A stretch of 62,694 nucleotides of DNA from an uncultured Lactobacillus sp. (GTDB lineage Bacteria; Bacillota; Bacilli; Lactobacillales; Lactobacillaceae): positions 1 through 62,694 of the forward strand of contig CAMKZU010000010.1 of the NCBI GenBank assembly GCA_946477855.1, written 5' to 3'. Both the position numbers and the translations under genes were made by a program. Position 1 is the first letter of the stretch. Every line of letters starts with the position of its first letter. The notes under the pieces are model-generated. The model saw only the letters and a program-made list of their open reading frames with translations. It had not been told where the DNA came from and did no database searches. Shown one piece after another: positions 43,803-55,300 of the stretch.

Positions 43803-44852
43803 TTATTTGAATCTACCATAATAATCAAGTAATTTTTTAGATAGTTCGTTTCTGAAATACTCGAGTAATCCAATCACCTGAGAATACGGCATATTATCAG
43901 GGCCAAGTAAAGCAATTATGCCCTTTCCATGAGAGCCAACGCTGTACTCTGCCGTAAGCAGACTGTAATCCTTTAACAAATCATTTGATAATTCGGATCC
44001 TAAACTAACTCGAACGGGATACCTGTCGCTTTTCAAATTTTGCCTATTGTCCAAAATACTGGAAATCAAATCATTATGCTCAATCATTTCATAGAGCGAT
44101 CTTAAGTTTGAAATATCGTCCAGAGAAATGTTGTTAAGCAGGTTAATCTGACCATCAACATAGGTTTGCTCACTGGCAGCATCGTTAATAACATCCTCGA
44201 CCAAATTAATCAGTTCAGAGACATGAGCAACTTTAAGTTTATTGCCCAAAGTCTTTTTAAGATAGTCTGGAGTAACTTGATCTAAAGTTTTGCCCACCAG
44301 CTGATCGTTAATCATGCGCACAGCCTGTTCAATTTCATCACCATTAACATTATAAGGTAAAGTATAAACCTGGTCATGAACGTCACCGTCACTAGTTCCT
44401 AAGACAGCCATAATCTGTCTGTTAAACAATGGCACGATCCGAAAACCAGTAATAGTTAATTCACTATTTTCAGGACCTTCCGCAAATGCTGTGTAATTGG
44501 TTAGATCCGATAAAATTTTGACAGCTGCCTGTACGATATCGTTAACCTGATGAAATGGTTGATCAAGCTGACTAATGATTCGCTTGTATACAGAAGATGA
44601 AATTTGTAAAGGTTCAACTAAATTGTCAAGATAATAGCGGTAGCCTTCAGTTGAAGGCACGCGGCCACTAGACAAATGAGTTTTCTCAATCAAACCCTTA
44701 TCTTCTAAAACAGCCATTTCGTTACGAATAGTAGCACTTGAAACCTTAATAGGCAGTTGATTCATAACAGTTTTGGACCCAACAGGATCATGTGTCTGCG
44801 TAAAATCATTGATAATTGTTTTTAAAATTAATTCTTGACGTTCGGTCAACAT
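43803..44852 (-). CDS. hrcA: Heat-inducible repressor HrcA
   Basis: 349 residues from the ATG at 44852 (GAGGGCG upstream). N-terminal winged helix [74 protein letters not shown] is the HrcA hallmark. It represses its own operon through the CIRCE sites upstream and is inactivated when GroE becomes limiting. First gene of hrcA-grpE-dnaK-dnaJ. Confidence 0.97.
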   Translation of the reverse strand: MLTERQELILKTIINDFTQTHDPVGSKTVMNQLPIKVSSATIRNEMAVLEDKGLIEKTHLSSGRVPSTEGYRYYLDNLVEPLQISSSVYKRIISQLDQPFHQVNDIVQAAVKILSDLTNYTAFAEGPENSELTITGFRIVPLFNRQIMAVLGTSDGDVHDQVYTLPYNVNGDEIEQAVRMINDQLVGKTLDQVTPDYLKKTLGNKLKVAHVSELINLVEDVINDAASEQTYVDGQINLLNNISLDDISNLRSLYEMIEHNDLISSILDNRQNLKSDRYPVRVSLGSELSNDLLKDYSLLTAEYSVGSHGKGIIALLGPDNMPYSQVIGLLEYFRNELSKKLLDYYGRFK

Positions 44853-44869
44853 AAATATCGCCCTCACTT

Positions 44870-44896
44870 TTAGCACTCAATCCTATTAGGTGCTAA
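44870..44896. promoter_or_regulatory. CIRCE element 1
   Basis: TTAGCACTC-N9-AGGTGCTAA. Left arm perfect, right arm two changes. HrcA operator, just before the hrcA start. Confidence 0.85.
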
Positions 44897-44904
44897 CAAT
44901 TAAT

Positions 44905-44932
44905 ATGATACTAGCTTTTAGCAGAATGTCAA
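44905..44932 (-). promoter_or_regulatory. hrcA operon promoter
   Basis: TTGACA (44927-44932) and TATCAT (44905-44910), 16-bp spacer, minus strand. The -35 sits in the spacer of CIRCE 2, so HrcA binding would block polymerase. Confidence 0.75.
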
Positions 44933-44944
44933 GCTGAGTGCTAA
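44918..44944. promoter_or_regulatory. CIRCE element 2
   Basis: TTAGCAGAA-N9-GAGTGCTAA. Right arm perfect, left arm with the last three bases changed. Two CIRCE sites bracket the promoter. Confidence 0.75.
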
Positions 44945-44986
44945 CTTTTTTACCAAAAAAGACCCATCTCTTTAAAATCAATCAAA

Positions 44987-45919
44987 CTAATCAATATTTG
45001 CAAAATAAGTCTTAATTTCTGACTCGTCAGCGCTCATTTGTTTTTTTAGATCCTTCAAGTTATCAAATTTAATTTCGCCACGGGTATACTTATACCATTT
45101 GATTATTATTTCTTCATCATAGGCTTCTTGATCGAATCCAAATAAATTTGATTCAATATAAAGTTTTTTACCTTCATTAATCGTGACATTATAGCCAACA
45201 CTTGTCATAGAGTCATACCACTTACCTTTGATTTTGGTTTTAGTAGCGTATACTCCAATTTTAGGAACCACTTTGTCCTCGGACCAAACAAGATTCGCAG
45301 TAGGAAAACCAAGCTTATGACCATTACGTAAACCGTGACCCACATAGCCGGACATAACATACGGAGATCCCAATAACTTCGCGGCCAATTCCATATCTCC
45401 ACTTGTGATAGCCTTTTTGATCTCGGTAGAGCCGATTTTTTGGCCATCATACGACTGTTTTGGAACATCAATAATATTGAATCTTCCTTTGGCAAATTTG
45501 GGGAAGTTTTTCATATTGGCAATCTGTTTGGGACCATAAGTATAGTCAAAGCCAGCTACAACTGTATCAGCATTTAGTTTAACAATAATCTTATCTACAA
45601 ATTCCTGGGCAGTCAGTTTGCTAAATGCCTCATTAAAATGCATCACAAGCAAAAAATCAACTTTTAGTTCCTGCATCTTATAAGCTTTTTCAGCTAATGT
45701 ATCAATATAGCTAACTTCTTTATTCTGATAAATTTCTTTAGGATGCCGATCAAATGTCATTACTACTAATGGTAAATGCTTTTGAATTGCTTTTTCTTTT
45801 GCGATTTTGATTAATTCTTGATGACCACGATGAACGCCATCAAAAAACCCTAAAGCAAGAATTATTTTTTGAGGAATAATATTCTCCTTAAACGGGTATG
45901 TTAAATGGATAATTTCCAT
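44987..45919 (-). CDS. ribF: Bifunctional riboflavin kinase / FAD synthetase
   Basis: Makes FMN then FAD. 310 residues from the ATG at 45919 (GAAGGTC upstream). N-terminal nucleotidyltransferase: ALGFFDGVHRGHQELI; C-terminal kinase: VGHGLRNGHKLGFPTANL and SMTSVGYNVT. A weak hairpin downstream (about 44955-44975) may end the transcript before the hrcA promoter. Follows truB, close to it. Confidence 0.95.
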   Translation of the reverse strand: MEIIHLTYPFKENIIPQKIILALGFFDGVHRGHQELIKIAKEKAIQKHLPLVVMTFDRHPKEIYQNKEVSYIDTLAEKAYKMQELKVDFLLVMHFNEAFSKLTAQEFVDKIIVKLNADTVVAGFDYTYGPKQIANMKNFPKFAKGRFNIIDVPKQSYDGQKIGSTEIKKAITSGDMELAAKLLGSPYVMSGYVGHGLRNGHKLGFPTANLVWSEDKVVPKIGVYATKTKIKGKWYDSMTSVGYNVTINEGKKLYIESNLFGFDQEAYDEEIIIKWYKYTRGEIKFDNLKDLKKQMSADESEIKTYFANID

Positions 45920-45937
45920 AATAAGACCTTCATTCAC

Positions 45938-46831
45938 TTATTCATTTTGTAAAAGCATTAAATAAGGGCGATACATGGTACCATCTTTTTGATAAATTGC
46001 CTTAACTCTATTATTGTATCCTAATGCCACTTTTTTTGCATTCGTTTTCAGTGAAATCGTAGCACCATTTTTAACTTTGGCCCACAAATCTTTATCAATA
46101 TCCTCGTGAGCATAATTAGTGAAAAAAGAGTCAATTGGTTGAAGCAATTCAGTAACTATATTTGGATTTTCTATAACTTCTGTCAATTTAACAGCCTGAT
46201 TAATATTAAAGCCGGAACTAGAAGTGCGGCGCAAGTTTTTCATTACTGCCGGCACACCAAGCTTTGTTCCTAAATCATTTATTAAAGAACGAACATAGGT
46301 CCCTTTGCTACATTCAATTTCAAAATTAAAAACTTCTTGACCATTTTCTTTATCAAAAAAAGGTTCATTTGCAAGATCGTAAGAAAGAATTTCAACTTGC
46401 CTTTTAGGCCTTTCAACTTTAATACCTGCTCTTGCATATTCATACAAATGCTTGCCATTCACACGGACGGCCGAATAAATAGGTGGTACTTGTTCTATTT
46501 TGCCCACAAACTCTTGCATAGCTTTTTGAATTTGATTTGCTTTAATTTCGGTAGTAATTTTTTTATATTCTGTCTTTTTGCCACTAATATCATAACTGTC
46601 AGTTGCAAAACCCAAAATTCCCTGTCCTGCATATTTCTTATTTTCCTTATGCATCAGTTCAATCAATTTTGTGGCCTGACCGATTGCAATTGGCAGCACT
46701 CCCGTAACGTCAGGATCAAGTGTACCTGCATGACCCATTTTTTTAATATGCAACACTTTGCGTAGATGATAGACAACATCGGCACTTGTCATGCCCTTAT
46801 CTTTATCTATCACTAAAATACCATTTAACAT
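45938..46831 (-). CDS. truB: tRNA pseudouridine-55 synthase
   Basis: 297 residues. GILVIDKDKGMTSADVV, then HAGTLDPDVTG with the catalytic Asp39, and KGTYVRSLINDLG downstream. Makes pseudouridine at U55 of the tRNA T-arm. A terminator precedes it after rbfA, so its expression may depend on read-through or its own promoter. Upstream of ribF, in the order common to Firmicutes. Confidence 0.95.
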   Translation of the reverse strand: MLNGILVIDKDKGMTSADVVYHLRKVLHIKKMGHAGTLDPDVTGVLPIAIGQATKLIELMHKENKKYAGQGILGFATDSYDISGKKTEYKKITTEIKANQIQKAMQEFVGKIEQVPPIYSAVRVNGKHLYEYARAGIKVERPKRQVEILSYDLANEPFFDKENGQEVFNFEIECSKGTYVRSLINDLGTKLGVPAVMKNLRRTSSSGFNINQAVKLTEVIENPNIVTELLQPIDSFFTNYAHEDIDKDLWAKVKNGATISLKTNAKKVALGYNNRVKAIYQKDGTMYRPYLMLLQNE

Positions 46832-46850
46832 TTTTTAATCCCTTAACCAT

Positions 46851-46876
46851 GAAAAAAGCGCTTCACAGCGCTTTTC
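46851..46876 (-). terminator. Terminator directly after rbfA
   Basis: GAAAAAAGCGCT-TCAC-AGCGCTTTTC. Minus-strand stem with a T-run, touching the rbfA stop. Confidence 0.85.
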
Positions 46877-47239
46877 TTAATTATTGCGATTTGCATCCTG
46901 CTTTTTTACTTCAGCGATTAACTGATCAATTTTACTACCATATTTAACTGAATTATCTCGTTTAAAAATTAATTCGGGCACTTTATAAACAGTTAGGACT
47001 TGTCCCAGCAAATGCCTCATCATTCCCTTAGCCTTATTTAAACCAGCAGCTGCTTCTTCTTCTTTTTTAGAATCTTCAGAAAGAATACTGTAGTATACAG
47101 TAGCATAAGAGAGATCATTTGTGCATTCAACCGCTGTAATTGTAACATCATTAACTCGTGGATCACGAATATTTTTACGTAAAATTTTCGTTAATTCACG
47201 GAGGATTTCTCCTTCAACACGACCTATTCTGTGTTTCAT
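46877..47239 (-). CDS. rbfA: 30S ribosome-binding factor A
   Basis: 120 residues: HRIGRVEGEILRELTKILRKNIRDPRV then VTITAVECTNDLSYATVYYS and the PELIFKRDNSVKYGSKIDQL helix. Cold-shock and 16S maturation factor. Last gene of the nusA-infB set (before the terminator). Confidence 0.94.
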   Translation of the reverse strand: MKHRIGRVEGEILRELTKILRKNIRDPRVNDVTITAVECTNDLSYATVYYSILSEDSKKEEEAAAGLNKAKGMMRHLLGQVLTVYKVPELIFKRDNSVKYGSKIDQLIAEVKKQDANRNN

Positions 47240-47257
47240 ACTTTCCTCCCAGTTAAC

Positions 47258-49897
47258 TTATTCAGGCTTAACTTCCTGTTTTTCGACGGCTTCCATTTCG
47301 TCACCGATCTTAATATCATTATAGCCCTCAATTGTTAAACCACAATCGAATCCTTGCTTAACAATCTTGGCATCATCTTTAAACCGTTTGAGTGACGCAA
47401 CTTTTCCAGTGTAAATTACAACTCCATCACGGATCAAATTGATTTCAGAATCTTTTGATACGTATCCAGAATCAACAAAGGCACCAGCAATCGTCCCAAC
47501 TTTTGAGACTTTCCAAGTCTCACGTACAGTCAAGTTACCGACAACCTTATCTTCATAAGTCGGTTCAAGCATACCTTTCATAGCAGCTTTAACATCGTCA
47601 ATTGCCTTATAAATTATACTATACAGTCGGATATCTACTCCATCTGCTTCAGCTTGAGATTTAGCAGTAGCAGTTGGACGAACATTAAAGCCGATAATAA
47701 AGGCATTCGAAGCTCCGGCTAACGTAACATCTGATTCATTTACTGCTCCTACGCCAGCATGAATAATATTAACACGAACGCCTTCAACTTCTATCTTTTC
47801 AAGCGATTGTTGTAAAGCTTCTACTGAACCTTGGACATCTGCTTTTAAGACAACGTCTACTTCTTTCATGTTTTCTTTCTTCATTGTGTCAAACAAGTTA
47901 TCAAGAGTAACATGTTTGACATTTTCACGAGACTGTTGTAAAGCCTGTTGTGCTCTTTGTTCACCAACGCTTCTTGCAGTCTTTTCATCATCAAAGACTA
48001 CTATCTTATCGGCTGACTCGGGCACATCATTTAGCCCAGTAATTTCAACTGGCATAGATGGAGTCGCTTTTTCTACTTGACGACCGCGGTCATTCGTCAT
48101 AACACGAACCCTACCAAAGCGATTTCCAACAACAATTGGATCACCGACTTTTAATGTACCCTGTTGAACTAGAAGGTCAGCAACTGGGCCACGTCCACGG
48201 GAAAGGCGAGCTTCAATAACGGTGCCAATAGCCTTTTGCGTAGGATCTGCTTGCAGTTCCATGACGTCTGCCTGTAAGAGAATCATTTGTAAAAGTTCAT
48301 CAACATTTTCACCAGTTTTGGCAGAAATGTTTACAAAAATAGTGTCACCACCATAATTCTCCGGAATCAAATTGTACTTCATTAACTGTTCAGTAACATG
48401 TTCAGGATTTGCACCTGGTACATCCATCTTGTTAATTGCAACAATAATTGGTACCTTAGCACTTTTAGCATGGTCAATTGCTTCAACAGTTTGTGGCATA
48501 ACCCCATCGTCTGCAGCTACAACCAGTACAACAATGTCAGTGATTTCAGCACCACGTTCACGCATATTAGAAAATGCTGCATGTCCTGGCGTATCTAAAA
48601 ATGTGATTGGTTTATTATCAACTCTTACCTGATAGGCACCGATTTTCTGCGTAATGCCACCAGCTTCATGAGCAGACACGTGAGTATGACGCAAACGATC
48701 AAGTAAAGTAGTCTTACCATGATCAACGTGTCCCATAATCGTAACTACAGGTGGACGTTTGGTCTGGTGTTTAGATTTCTTAGAAGCAGCCATTCTCTTA
48801 TCATAGAGAGTATCAATGTCAGATATATCTTCATGAACTTTTTCTTTGGCATTAATATTATATTCAGCAGCTACTAATTCTATTGCATCTTTATCAAGTG
48901 ACTGATTTTGATTAGTCATCACACCTAACATAAATAGTTTTTTAACTATTTCAGCTGGTTCACGGTGCAGCAATTTTCCCAAATCTTGAGCATTCATACC
49001 AACTTCGTACACCAATGTTTCTGGTAACGGACGTTCTTTTCTTTGAGTTGGTTGCTTCTTTGGTACCTGTTCGAACTGCTTTTTCTTATTTTTGCGTTTA
49101 CGTTTTTCTTGATGCCTTGAATAATTATTAGCACCAAAAGTTTGATTTTTGCCTTTTCTGCCAGGTTTACCAGAATTACGACCATGACCATTACCACGAC
49201 GCTTTTCTTCTTTTGCTGGTTCAGGTGCACTATTTGTATCTAAAGCTTTAGGTTTATTAACTGGACTTGCCTTTTGTTTATTCTTCATTCTGGCAGGTGA
49301 AGGCTTAATTATTTTTGGACCAGTTACTTTAGGTACAGTAGTCTCGGTCTTGATAACTTTGTTTTCGGATTTAGAAACAACTTGGCTATCTTCACCAGAA
49401 GATTTTTTAGCCTTAATTTGGTCTTCATTATAAGATTTCTGGACTCTCTCACTTTGACGATTTAATTTCTTTTCATCCACACGTTGTTTTTGTTTCAACT
49501 GTTTTAATAAGTCCTGTGCTACTGGCTTTGAAGCCTTTTGATTTGGGTTAGTACCTTGCTTATTACGATCTTGAGCCTGTCTTGATCTATTGTTAGATCT
49601 GTGAAAATTGTTGGTTCTTTTATTGTTCTTGTTACCTTTATTTTCCTCATGCTTTTTTTCATTTTTGCGAATTGAGGTAACGGAAATTTTAATTTTACTG
49701 CTCCTTTTCGCAGGTTTTTCTTGCTTTTGCGCGGGAGCGGAGCTACGAAAACTATCTTTTAATTGATTTACTTGTGAATCTTCAAGTGATGACATATGAT
49801 TTTTAACATCGAGGCCCAGGTCCTTCGCCTTATTGACCACAGTTTTATTATCGATGCCTAATTCTTTTGCCAATTCATAAATTCTTGTTTTAGCCAT
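47258..49897 (-). CDS. infB: Translation initiation factor IF-2
   Basis: About 879 residues from the ATG at 49897 (AAGGAGTG upstream; the frame to 49915 lacks it). N-terminal IF2-N domain ([17 protein letters not shown]), then a long Lys/Arg/Gln-rich linker (about 60-330), second IF2-N, then the GTPase [30 protein letters not shown], and the C-terminal fMet-tRNA domain. Delivers the initiator tRNA. The linker is low-complexity and looks natural for lactobacilli. Confidence 0.97.
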   Translation of the reverse strand: MAKTRIYELAKELGIDNKTVVNKAKDLGLDVKNHMSSLEDSQVNQLKDSFRSSAPAQKQEKPAKRSSKIKISVTSIRKNEKKHEENKGNKNNKRTNNFHRSNNRSRQAQDRNKQGTNPNQKASKPVAQDLLKQLKQKQRVDEKKLNRQSERVQKSYNEDQIKAKKSSGEDSQVVSKSENKVIKTETTVPKVTGPKIIKPSPARMKNKQKASPVNKPKALDTNSAPEPAKEEKRRGNGHGRNSGKPGRKGKNQTFGANNYSRHQEKRKRKNKKKQFEQVPKKQPTQRKERPLPETLVYEVGMNAQDLGKLLHREPAEIVKKLFMLGVMTNQNQSLDKDAIELVAAEYNINAKEKVHEDISDIDTLYDKRMAASKKSKHQTKRPPVVTIMGHVDHGKTTLLDRLRHTHVSAHEAGGITQKIGAYQVRVDNKPITFLDTPGHAAFSNMRERGAEITDIVVLVVAADDGVMPQTVEAIDHAKSAKVPIIVAINKMDVPGANPEHVTEQLMKYNLIPENYGGDTIFVNISAKTGENVDELLQMILLQADVMELQADPTQKAIGTVIEARLSRGRGPVADLLVQQGTLKVGDPIVVGNRFGRVRVMTNDRGRQVEKATPSMPVEITGLNDVPESADKIVVFDDEKTARSVGEQRAQQALQQSRENVKHVTLDNLFDTMKKENMKEVDVVLKADVQGSVEALQQSLEKIEVEGVRVNIIHAGVGAVNESDVTLAGASNAFIIGFNVRPTATAKSQAEADGVDIRLYSIIYKAIDDVKAAMKGMLEPTYEDKVVGNLTVRETWKVSKVGTIAGAFVDSGYVSKDSEINLIRDGVVIYTGKVASLKRFKDDAKIVKQGFDCGLTIEGYNDIKIGDEMEAVEKQEVKPE

Positions 49898-49901
49898 CAA
49901 A

Positions 49902-50213
49902 TCACACTCCTTCATCTATTTTTTGTAACAATGCTTTGCAGAAACCAGTATCAGTAATTCCTAAAACTTTTCGTTTTTTTCCTATTGCTTGGGAAATTTC
50001 ATTACTATTAAATTCATTAATAACAAGAACGTTATTTTGTTTCCCAACTTTGAATATTTTTGCAGTAGTATCTGCATGACTATCTTGAGCTAAAATAATT
50101 AGTTTTACCTTTTTGGCTTTTGTGCCCACAGAAACAATTTCAGATCCTGAAACTAATTTTCCAGCTTTTTGACATAGTCCCAACAAGTTCAATGCTTTTT
50201 TTCTATTTTGCAA
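49902..50213 (-). CDS. ylxQ: L7Ae-family ribosomal protein YlxQ
   Basis: 103 residues: [20 protein letters not shown], then [16 protein letters not shown], the L7Ae RNA-binding fold. Small RNA-binding protein of the nusA operon. 4 bp before infB, 2 bp after ylxR. Confidence 0.93.
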   Translation of the reverse strand: MQNRKKALNLLGLCQKAGKLVSGSEIVSVGTKAKKVKLIILAQDSHADTTAKIFKVGKQNNVLVINEFNSNEISQAIGKKRKVLGITDTGFCKALLQKIDEGV

Positions 50214-50215
50214 AT

Positions 50216-50512
50216 CTATTTATCACCAAACAATTCTTTTCTCGCCTTTTGATGGTCAACATATGAGTAAAGCTCTTGATAAAACTCTTTAGGCACTTTT
50301 GTTCCTAAACTGCGCTCAATTAAACCTTTCTCTTGAGCATTTTTGATCTGACTCGGATCAAGCGAAACATACGCTCCTCTACCAGGTTTTTTACCAGTAG
50401 GGTCAACTGAAATATTCTTTTCTTTGTCGACTACAATACGCACCAACTCTTTTTTGGGCTGCATAGTATTAGTTAACAAATCTTTTCGCATTGGAATCTT
50501 TCTTTTCTTCAA
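50216..50512 (-). CDS. ylxR: YlxR-family RNA-binding protein (RnpM)
   Basis: 98 residues: KKRKIPMRKDLL, then ELVRIVVDKEKNISVDPTGKKPGRGAYVSLDP, the conserved GRGAY motif. Frame opens with GTG at 50521, but GAGGTGA there acts better as a ribosome binding site for TTG at 50512, which gives the family-typical start KKRKIP. Such proteins modulate RNase P. Confidence 0.93.
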   Translation of the reverse strand: MKKRKIPMRKDLLTNTMQPKKELVRIVVDKEKNISVDPTGKKPGRGAYVSLDPSQIKNAQEKGLIERSLGTKVPKEFYQELYSYVDHQKARKELFGDK

Positions 50513-50529
50513 AAGTTTCACCTCTTGCT

Positions 50530-51789
50530 TTAATTTTCAGTAGAATCTACTGTTTCACCATCAGTTACTTTATCTTGTGACTCATTTTCTGATTCAGTCT
50601 CTTCAGAAGTTGTTGACTCCCCATCAGATTCATCGCCCTCAGCAAAATCAGTATTTATCTTTGAAGCAGAATTTGAACTATCTTCAACTGAATCAGCCGT
50701 TTCAGCTTGTTCATTTTCTTTTTCAGCTTGATCACTGCTTTCATCGACAAATTCTACTTCAGATTCCGGTCTAATATCTATCTTATAGCCAGTCAATCTG
50801 GCAGCTAAACGAACATTCTGTCCTTTTTTACCAATTGCAAGTGACAGCTGGTAATCTGGAACAATTACTAAAGCACTTTTTTCATTGTCTTCATCTCCAA
50901 ATTGAACAGCAATTACTTCAGCAGGATTCAAGGCATTAGCAATGTAGTCTGATGGATCTTCCTCGTATTTAACTACATCGATATTTTCACCGTCAAGTTC
51001 ATTTACTACATTTTGTACCCGCGCACCTCTTTGACCAACGCATGTACCTACTGGATCAATATTAGGATCATTAGATTTTACAGCGATCTTGGTCCTGTCT
51101 CCAGCTTCACGAGCAATTGAGACCACTTCAACAGTTCCATCATAAATTTCAGGTACTTCCTGTTCAAATAATCTCTTCACCATATCAGGAGCAGTGCGTG
51201 AAACCGTAATTTGAGCACCTTTTGAATCTGAACCAACATGAGTAACTAAAACTCGAATTTGATCTTGTGGATTATAGCTTTCACCTGGCATCTGGTCGTT
51301 ACGTGGCATTACTGCTTCAACATTACCAATTTTAACATAAACGAAACGATTATCACGTCTTTCAACAGTGCCTGTTATTAATTCATCTTCGTATTGAGAA
51401 TACTCGTCAATAATATGATTTCTCTCTGCCTCACGCAAATGTTGCATAATAACTTGTTTAGCCGTTTGTGTCGCAATTCTACCGAAATTCTTAGGTGCAA
51501 CTTCGAAACGAATTTTATCACCAAGTTCATATGCCCGATTAATTGTTAAAGCGTCCTTTAAACTGATCTCCAACCGTTCGTCATGAACTTCTTCGACAAC
51601 AGTCTTTTCAGTCATCAGCTTAAAGTCGCCTTTACGTTCATCAAATTCAACTATTACATTTGTTGCCTGATTATAATTTTTCTTATATGCTGCAACCAGT
51701 GCTGCTTTTATCGCTTCAACAATTACGTCTTGCTTTATACCCTTTGTTTTCTCGAGAGTAGCGAACGCTTCAAGCATTTCCTTAGACAT
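50530..51789 (-). CDS. nusA: Transcription termination/antitermination factor NusA
   Basis: 419 residues. N-terminal RNAP domain (EAFATLEKTKGIKQDVIVEAIK), then S1 (ELITGTVERRDNRFVYVKIG), KH1/KH2 (VGTCVGQRGARVQNVVNELDGE and SLAIGKKGQNVRLAARLTG). The last 60 residues are Asp/Glu/Ser-rich and low-complexity, an acidic tail. Controls pausing and termination. Between rimP and ylxR. Confidence 0.97.
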   Translation of the reverse strand: MSKEMLEAFATLEKTKGIKQDVIVEAIKAALVAAYKKNYNQATNVIVEFDERKGDFKLMTEKTVVEEVHDERLEISLKDALTINRAYELGDKIRFEVAPKNFGRIATQTAKQVIMQHLREAERNHIIDEYSQYEDELITGTVERRDNRFVYVKIGNVEAVMPRNDQMPGESYNPQDQIRVLVTHVGSDSKGAQITVSRTAPDMVKRLFEQEVPEIYDGTVEVVSIAREAGDRTKIAVKSNDPNIDPVGTCVGQRGARVQNVVNELDGENIDVVKYEEDPSDYIANALNPAEVIAVQFGDEDNEKSALVIVPDYQLSLAIGKKGQNVRLAARLTGYKIDIRPESEVEFVDESSDQAEKENEQAETADSVEDSSNSASKINTDFAEGDESDGESTTSEETESENESQDKVTDGETVDSTEN

Positions 51790-51807
51790 AAATTTTAATC
51801 AACCTTT

Positions 51808-52281
51808 CTAAAACTCAATTGCGAAACGAATGCTTGCAATTGTTTTACGGGGAAGTGATAAAACTTTCTTTTTAGTTTTTACCTTTATTTCAAGTTCGAT
51901 TTCGCTATCATTATAAGATTTTAAAGTTCCCTCATATTCTTTTCCACCTTCAACTTTCTGGTATAACTTCACATGCACATATTCATTTAAAGCTTTTTGC
52001 CAGTCAGTCTCATTTCTGATCGGCCTTTCGATACCAGGAGAAGAAACCTCTAAAATATAAGGGTCAGGGAACGGATCGGGTTGTATCTGATCAAGCTTTG
52101 CAGATAATAATTCACTTAACCCTGCAATTTCATCCATATCAATACCATTTTCTCGATCAACATATATTCTTAAAAAATTTTGTCCCTTTTCTTTAACGTA
52201 TTCTATATCAACAAACTCATCTTTGCGTTCTGCAATAATTGGTTTAATTTCTTTAAGAACAGAATCTTTAACTTTTGCCAA
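51808..52281 (-). CDS. rimP: Ribosome maturation factor RimP
   Basis: 157 residues from TTG at 52281, with GGAGG about 7 bases upstream. The frame to 52323 adds 14 residues with no RBS and overlaps a terminator. KPIIAERKDEFVDIEYVKEKGQNFLRIYVDRENGIDMDE is the RimP core, then LEVSSPGIERPI. Works in 30S maturation. First gene of the rimP-nusA-infB operon. Confidence 0.93.
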   Translation of the reverse strand: MAKVKDSVLKEIKPIIAERKDEFVDIEYVKEKGQNFLRIYVDRENGIDMDEIAGLSELLSAKLDQIQPDPFPDPYILEVSSPGIERPIRNETDWQKALNEYVHVKLYQKVEGGKEYEGTLKSYNDSEIELEIKVKTKKKVLSLPRKTIASIRFAIEF

Positions 52282-52298
52282 GTACTTTCCTCCGTAAT

Positions 52299-52325
52299 AA
52301 AAAGAGTGAGCACAGCTGCTCACTC
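52299..52325 (-). terminator. Terminator between polC and rimP
   Basis: GAGTGAGCA / TGCTCACTC perfect 9-bp stem (52304-52312 with 52317-52325), minus-strand T-run at 52303-52299. It lies about 18 bp before the rimP start. Confidence 0.9.
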
Positions 52326-52386
52326 CGAATCATTTATTCGAACTTCTTTAGAAATTATATCACATTTATATTAATACTGCAAAATT

Positions 52387-55300
52387 TTAAAAGAGCGAAA
52401 GTTGATTCTGTTCCGGCATTCCAGTTAGAACTTCGTTATTTTCTAAATAGTCCATAATTGACTGGGATACTTTTCCACGGTTTGCCAAGTCTTCTTTTGA
52501 CAAAAACTTCTGCTCAGTTCTGGCAGCAACAATTTGTTTGGCTGCATTATTTCCCAGCCCGGGAACAGCGTTAAATGGCGCTAAAATCGTATGCTGGTCA
52601 ATAATTTTAAAATTAGTGGCTTCTGATTGGTTAATATCCACCATTTTAATTTTTATTCCACGCTCTAAACATTCATTAGCGATTTCAAGAACTGTTAACA
52701 AACTTTTGTCTTTTGCCGATGCATCATTACCTTGATTTTGAATATCAGCCATTGCTTTTTTAACCGTATTTTTACCATGACTCATCGCTACTAAATCAAA
52801 CAAATCAGCACGCACCGAGAAATAAGCTGTATAGTATATTTCCGGATAATAAACTTTAAACCAGGCAATCCTCAAGGCCATTAAAATATAGGCTGTAGCA
52901 TGGGCTTTCGGAAACATATACTTGATTTTAAGACAAGATGGAATATACCAGTCAGGAATTTTATCATTTTTCTCGAGAACTGCCATGTCATCGTCACTAA
53001 TTCCGCGACCGTGACGAACAGATTCCATGGTAGAAAAGGCAACTTCTGGTTTAACTCCCCAGTGAATCAAGTCCATCATGATGTTGTCGCGACAACCAAT
53101 AACATCTTTTAGCTTGCAAGTACCATTGTTAACTAATTCTTCAGCATTTCCTAACCAGACATCAGTACCGTGTGATAAACCAGAAATTTGCAGTAACTCA
53201 GAAAATGTAGTTGGCTTTGTTTCTTCTAACATTCCTCGTACAAATTTTGTACCAAATTCAGGTACTCCCAGTGTTCCCGTTTCTGATTGAATTTGTTCAG
53301 GAGTCACACCTAAAATTTTGGGACTGGAAAAAAGCGACATTACTCCTGGATCATCGGGCGGAATTGTTAAAGGATCAACCCCAGAAAGGTCCTGCAACAT
53401 TCTGATCATAGTTGGGTCATCATGACCTAAAATATCAAATTTCAAAATATTATCGTGAATCGAATGAAAGTCAAAATGGGTGGTCAACCATGCAGCATTT
53501 ACATCATCTGCAGGATATTGTACGGGCGTGAAGTCATAGATATCCATATCATCAGGAACAACAACAATACCGGCGGGGTGCTGCCCGGTAGTCCTTTTTA
53601 CGCCACTGACACCAGCTGCTAAACGATCAAGTTCAGCACTACGCAGGTTCAATTCTTTTTCTTCATCATAGTGTTTAGCATAACCATAAGCTGTCTTGTC
53701 AGCAACAGTAGCAATTGTACCCGCACGATAGGAATTATCTGGACCAAACATTACCCGAATAAAATTATGGGCTACCGGTTGATAGTCACCTGAAAAATTC
53801 AAATCAATATCGGGAACCTTATCACCGTGAAATCCTAAGAACGTTGCAAAAGGAATATCTTGGCCGTCTTTAACTAAGTCTGCGCCACATTTAGGACATT
53901 TTTTATCAGGCAAGTCGTATCCGGAACCATATTCACCGTTTTCAAAGAATTGAGAATACTGACATTTTGGGCAACGATAATGTGGTGGTAGTGGGTTGAC
54001 CTCAGTGATACCAGACATTGTCGCAACCAAACTAGAGCCAACAGAACCACGAGACCCAACTAAATAACCATCTTTATTAGACTTAGCCACTAGTCTTTGT
54101 GAAATTAAGTAAATGACTGCATAGCCGTTTGAAATTATAGAATTGAGTTCCATGTCGAGTCTGTCTTGGACAATCTTAGGCAGGGGGTCTCCATATAACT
54201 CATGCGCTTTGTCGTAAGTCAAACGTTTCATTTCTTCATCTGCATTATCAATGTGAGGAGGATAAAGTCCATCTTTAATAGGTGAAATTTCTTCAATTGA
54301 TTCAGCTATTTTATTAGGATTGGTTATGACTATTTCCTTAGCAACTTCTTCACCTAAAAAGCTAAAAGCATCCAGCATTTCCTGTGTGGTGTAAAAGTGC
54401 ATATCAGGCTGCTTTTTATTTCTATCAGGATTGCTACGCTGAGCCGAAATTAGAATCGTCCGGTAAATTGCATCATGTTCTTCCAGATAATGCGCATCCC
54501 CGGTGGCCACTACAGGTTTATCAAGTTCCTTGCCCAATTTGTAAATATTAGTCAGAATTTCTTCAAGTTCCGCTTCATCAGCTATCAGATGGTCTTCGAT
54601 CATGATCGAATAATTTGCTGGCGGCTGAATTTCAAGATAGTCGTAAAAGCGTGCCTTCTTACGTGCTTCGTCATAGCCCTTTTGCATCATTGCAACAAAA
54701 ACATCGCCTTCAGAACAGCCCGAACCATATAGCAGACCTTCATGGTTCTTAAGCAAATCAGATTTAGGAGTGCGTGGAATCCTATAAAAATCTTTGGTGC
54801 TGGCAATAGAAACTAAACGATACATGTTTTTAAGGCCCGCTTGATTTTTAGCTAAGATAGTCATATGTTGCGGTCTTGCTCTCTTAAATACTTGACCTTG
54901 AGCAGCATAATCATTCATCTTGCCTAAATTATCTTCATGATATTTTTCAGTAAAGGCATCTAAGAGCTTAAACATTAAGTATCCTGTTGCTTCAGCATCC
55001 TGATTAGCTCTATGGTGATGCTCTAATACTACATTATATTTTTTAGCTAGTGAATCGAGCGTGTGTCTTGATTGTTCTGGGTGAAGCAAGCGCGAAACTT
55101 CAAGTGTATCCACAACAGGTTGCGTTATTTCGCTGAGGTCCGCCCGTCTTAAGGCAGCATTGACAAATCCCACGTCAAATTGAACATTATGCCCGCAAAG
55201 TGGACGGTCGCCATAAAAATCTTGAAATTGTTTGATTACTATAGCTTCATCATCAGCAGCCCCAACCATTTCATCGGTAATCGAAGTTAAGTTAATGGTC

